In this document: piece by piece, positions 62,997 to 64,000 of the stretch
How positions within the stretch are numbered: the first letter of the stretch is position 1
Layout of the letters: each line of letters starts with the position of its first letter
DNA from: Campylobacter showae
GTDB lineage: Bacteria > Campylobacterota > Campylobacteria > Campylobacterales > Campylobacteraceae
DNA length: 64,000 nt
NCBI RefSeq assembly: GCF_900573985.1
Contig: NZ_UWOK01000001.1
Location: 1,612,001-1,676,000 of the forward strand
Direction of reading: 5' to 3'
Notes under the pieces: model-generated
Told to the model about the DNA's origin: nothing
The model's input: the letters and a program-made list of their open reading frames with translations, nothing else
Databases searched by the model: none
Translations under genes and position numbers: made by a program

Positions 62997-64000
<1,004 letters not shown>

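Overview
This window looks like chromosomal DNA of a flagellated, comparatively GC-rich member of the genus Campylobacter (C. rectus/showae/curvus type rather than C. jejuni/coli). That is an inference from gene content, from gene neighbourhoods I know from C. jejuni and Helicobacter pylori (tgt / RCK protein / aroB / mscS-like / mtaB / ftsH-like; glmU / coaBC / hypothetical / uppS / prepilin peptidase / lptF-G / truA; ftsK-flgL; ciaD-like-cca), and from the very frequent word AAATTT. Coding density is high. No rRNA, IS element, prophage or CRISPR array is visible, and I see one tRNA.

Layout. 1-2640: two tandem methionine-binding proteins (the first cut by the window edge) and a DedA protein. 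2860-11080 (minus): a membrane protein, mog, and a compact run of ftsH-like ATPase, mtaB, mscS-like channel, aroB and an RCK-domain protein, divergent from tgt and a short CorA-like gene (11118-12956). 13067-17570 (minus): a macA-macB-tolC tripartite export operon. 17710-20764: an AEC transporter, then a signal-peptide protein of Met/Lys/Asp heptads in one operon with a two-component system. 20913-25060 (minus): a Cys-paired Sel1 lipoprotein, then a TonB-dependent siderophore receptor preceded by a frameshifted PepSY membrane protein. 25376-30871 (minus): a CmeDEF-type RND efflux operon. 31014-33300 (minus): motA-motB-fliP. 33618-34766 (minus): a second, intact PepSY protein. 34914-42881 (plus): glmU to truA and a DUF3137 protein. 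43274-47804 (minus): ftsK and flgL, the latter behind a sigma-54 promoter. 47925-49262: a YaaA family gene, HU and tRNA-Leu(CAA).

49263-50362 is the one accessory-looking stretch: AT-rich DNA with a palindrome, a GC-rich island, a 57-codon membrane ORF and the decayed C-terminus of an EamA transporter with an in-frame TGA where the family has Trp. 50363-61243 (minus) holds glyS with a coupled 42-aa membrane ORF, a secreted EEP nuclease, trmL, cca, a CiaD-like protein, a small TPR-like protein, leuB, leuD, an isolated 28-aa membrane protein with its own promoter, and a second two-component system with a secreted YD-repeat-like protein encoded between regulator and kinase. The window ends with a LysE exporter, a DUF1877 protein and a periplasmic asparaginase cut by the edge.

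The points most worth following: (i) the two sensory operons that each carry an unusual exported partner, and three 11-bp-period direct repeats in front of nearby genes that look like OmpR-type operators; (ii) an FtsH paralogue whose zinc-protease motif is gone; (iii) two proteins (CmeE and TruA) that carry long low-complexity segments encoded by AAATTT-dense DNA; (iv) several small membrane ORFs that a length cut-off would miss. I did not find a defence system or another wholly new multi-gene system.
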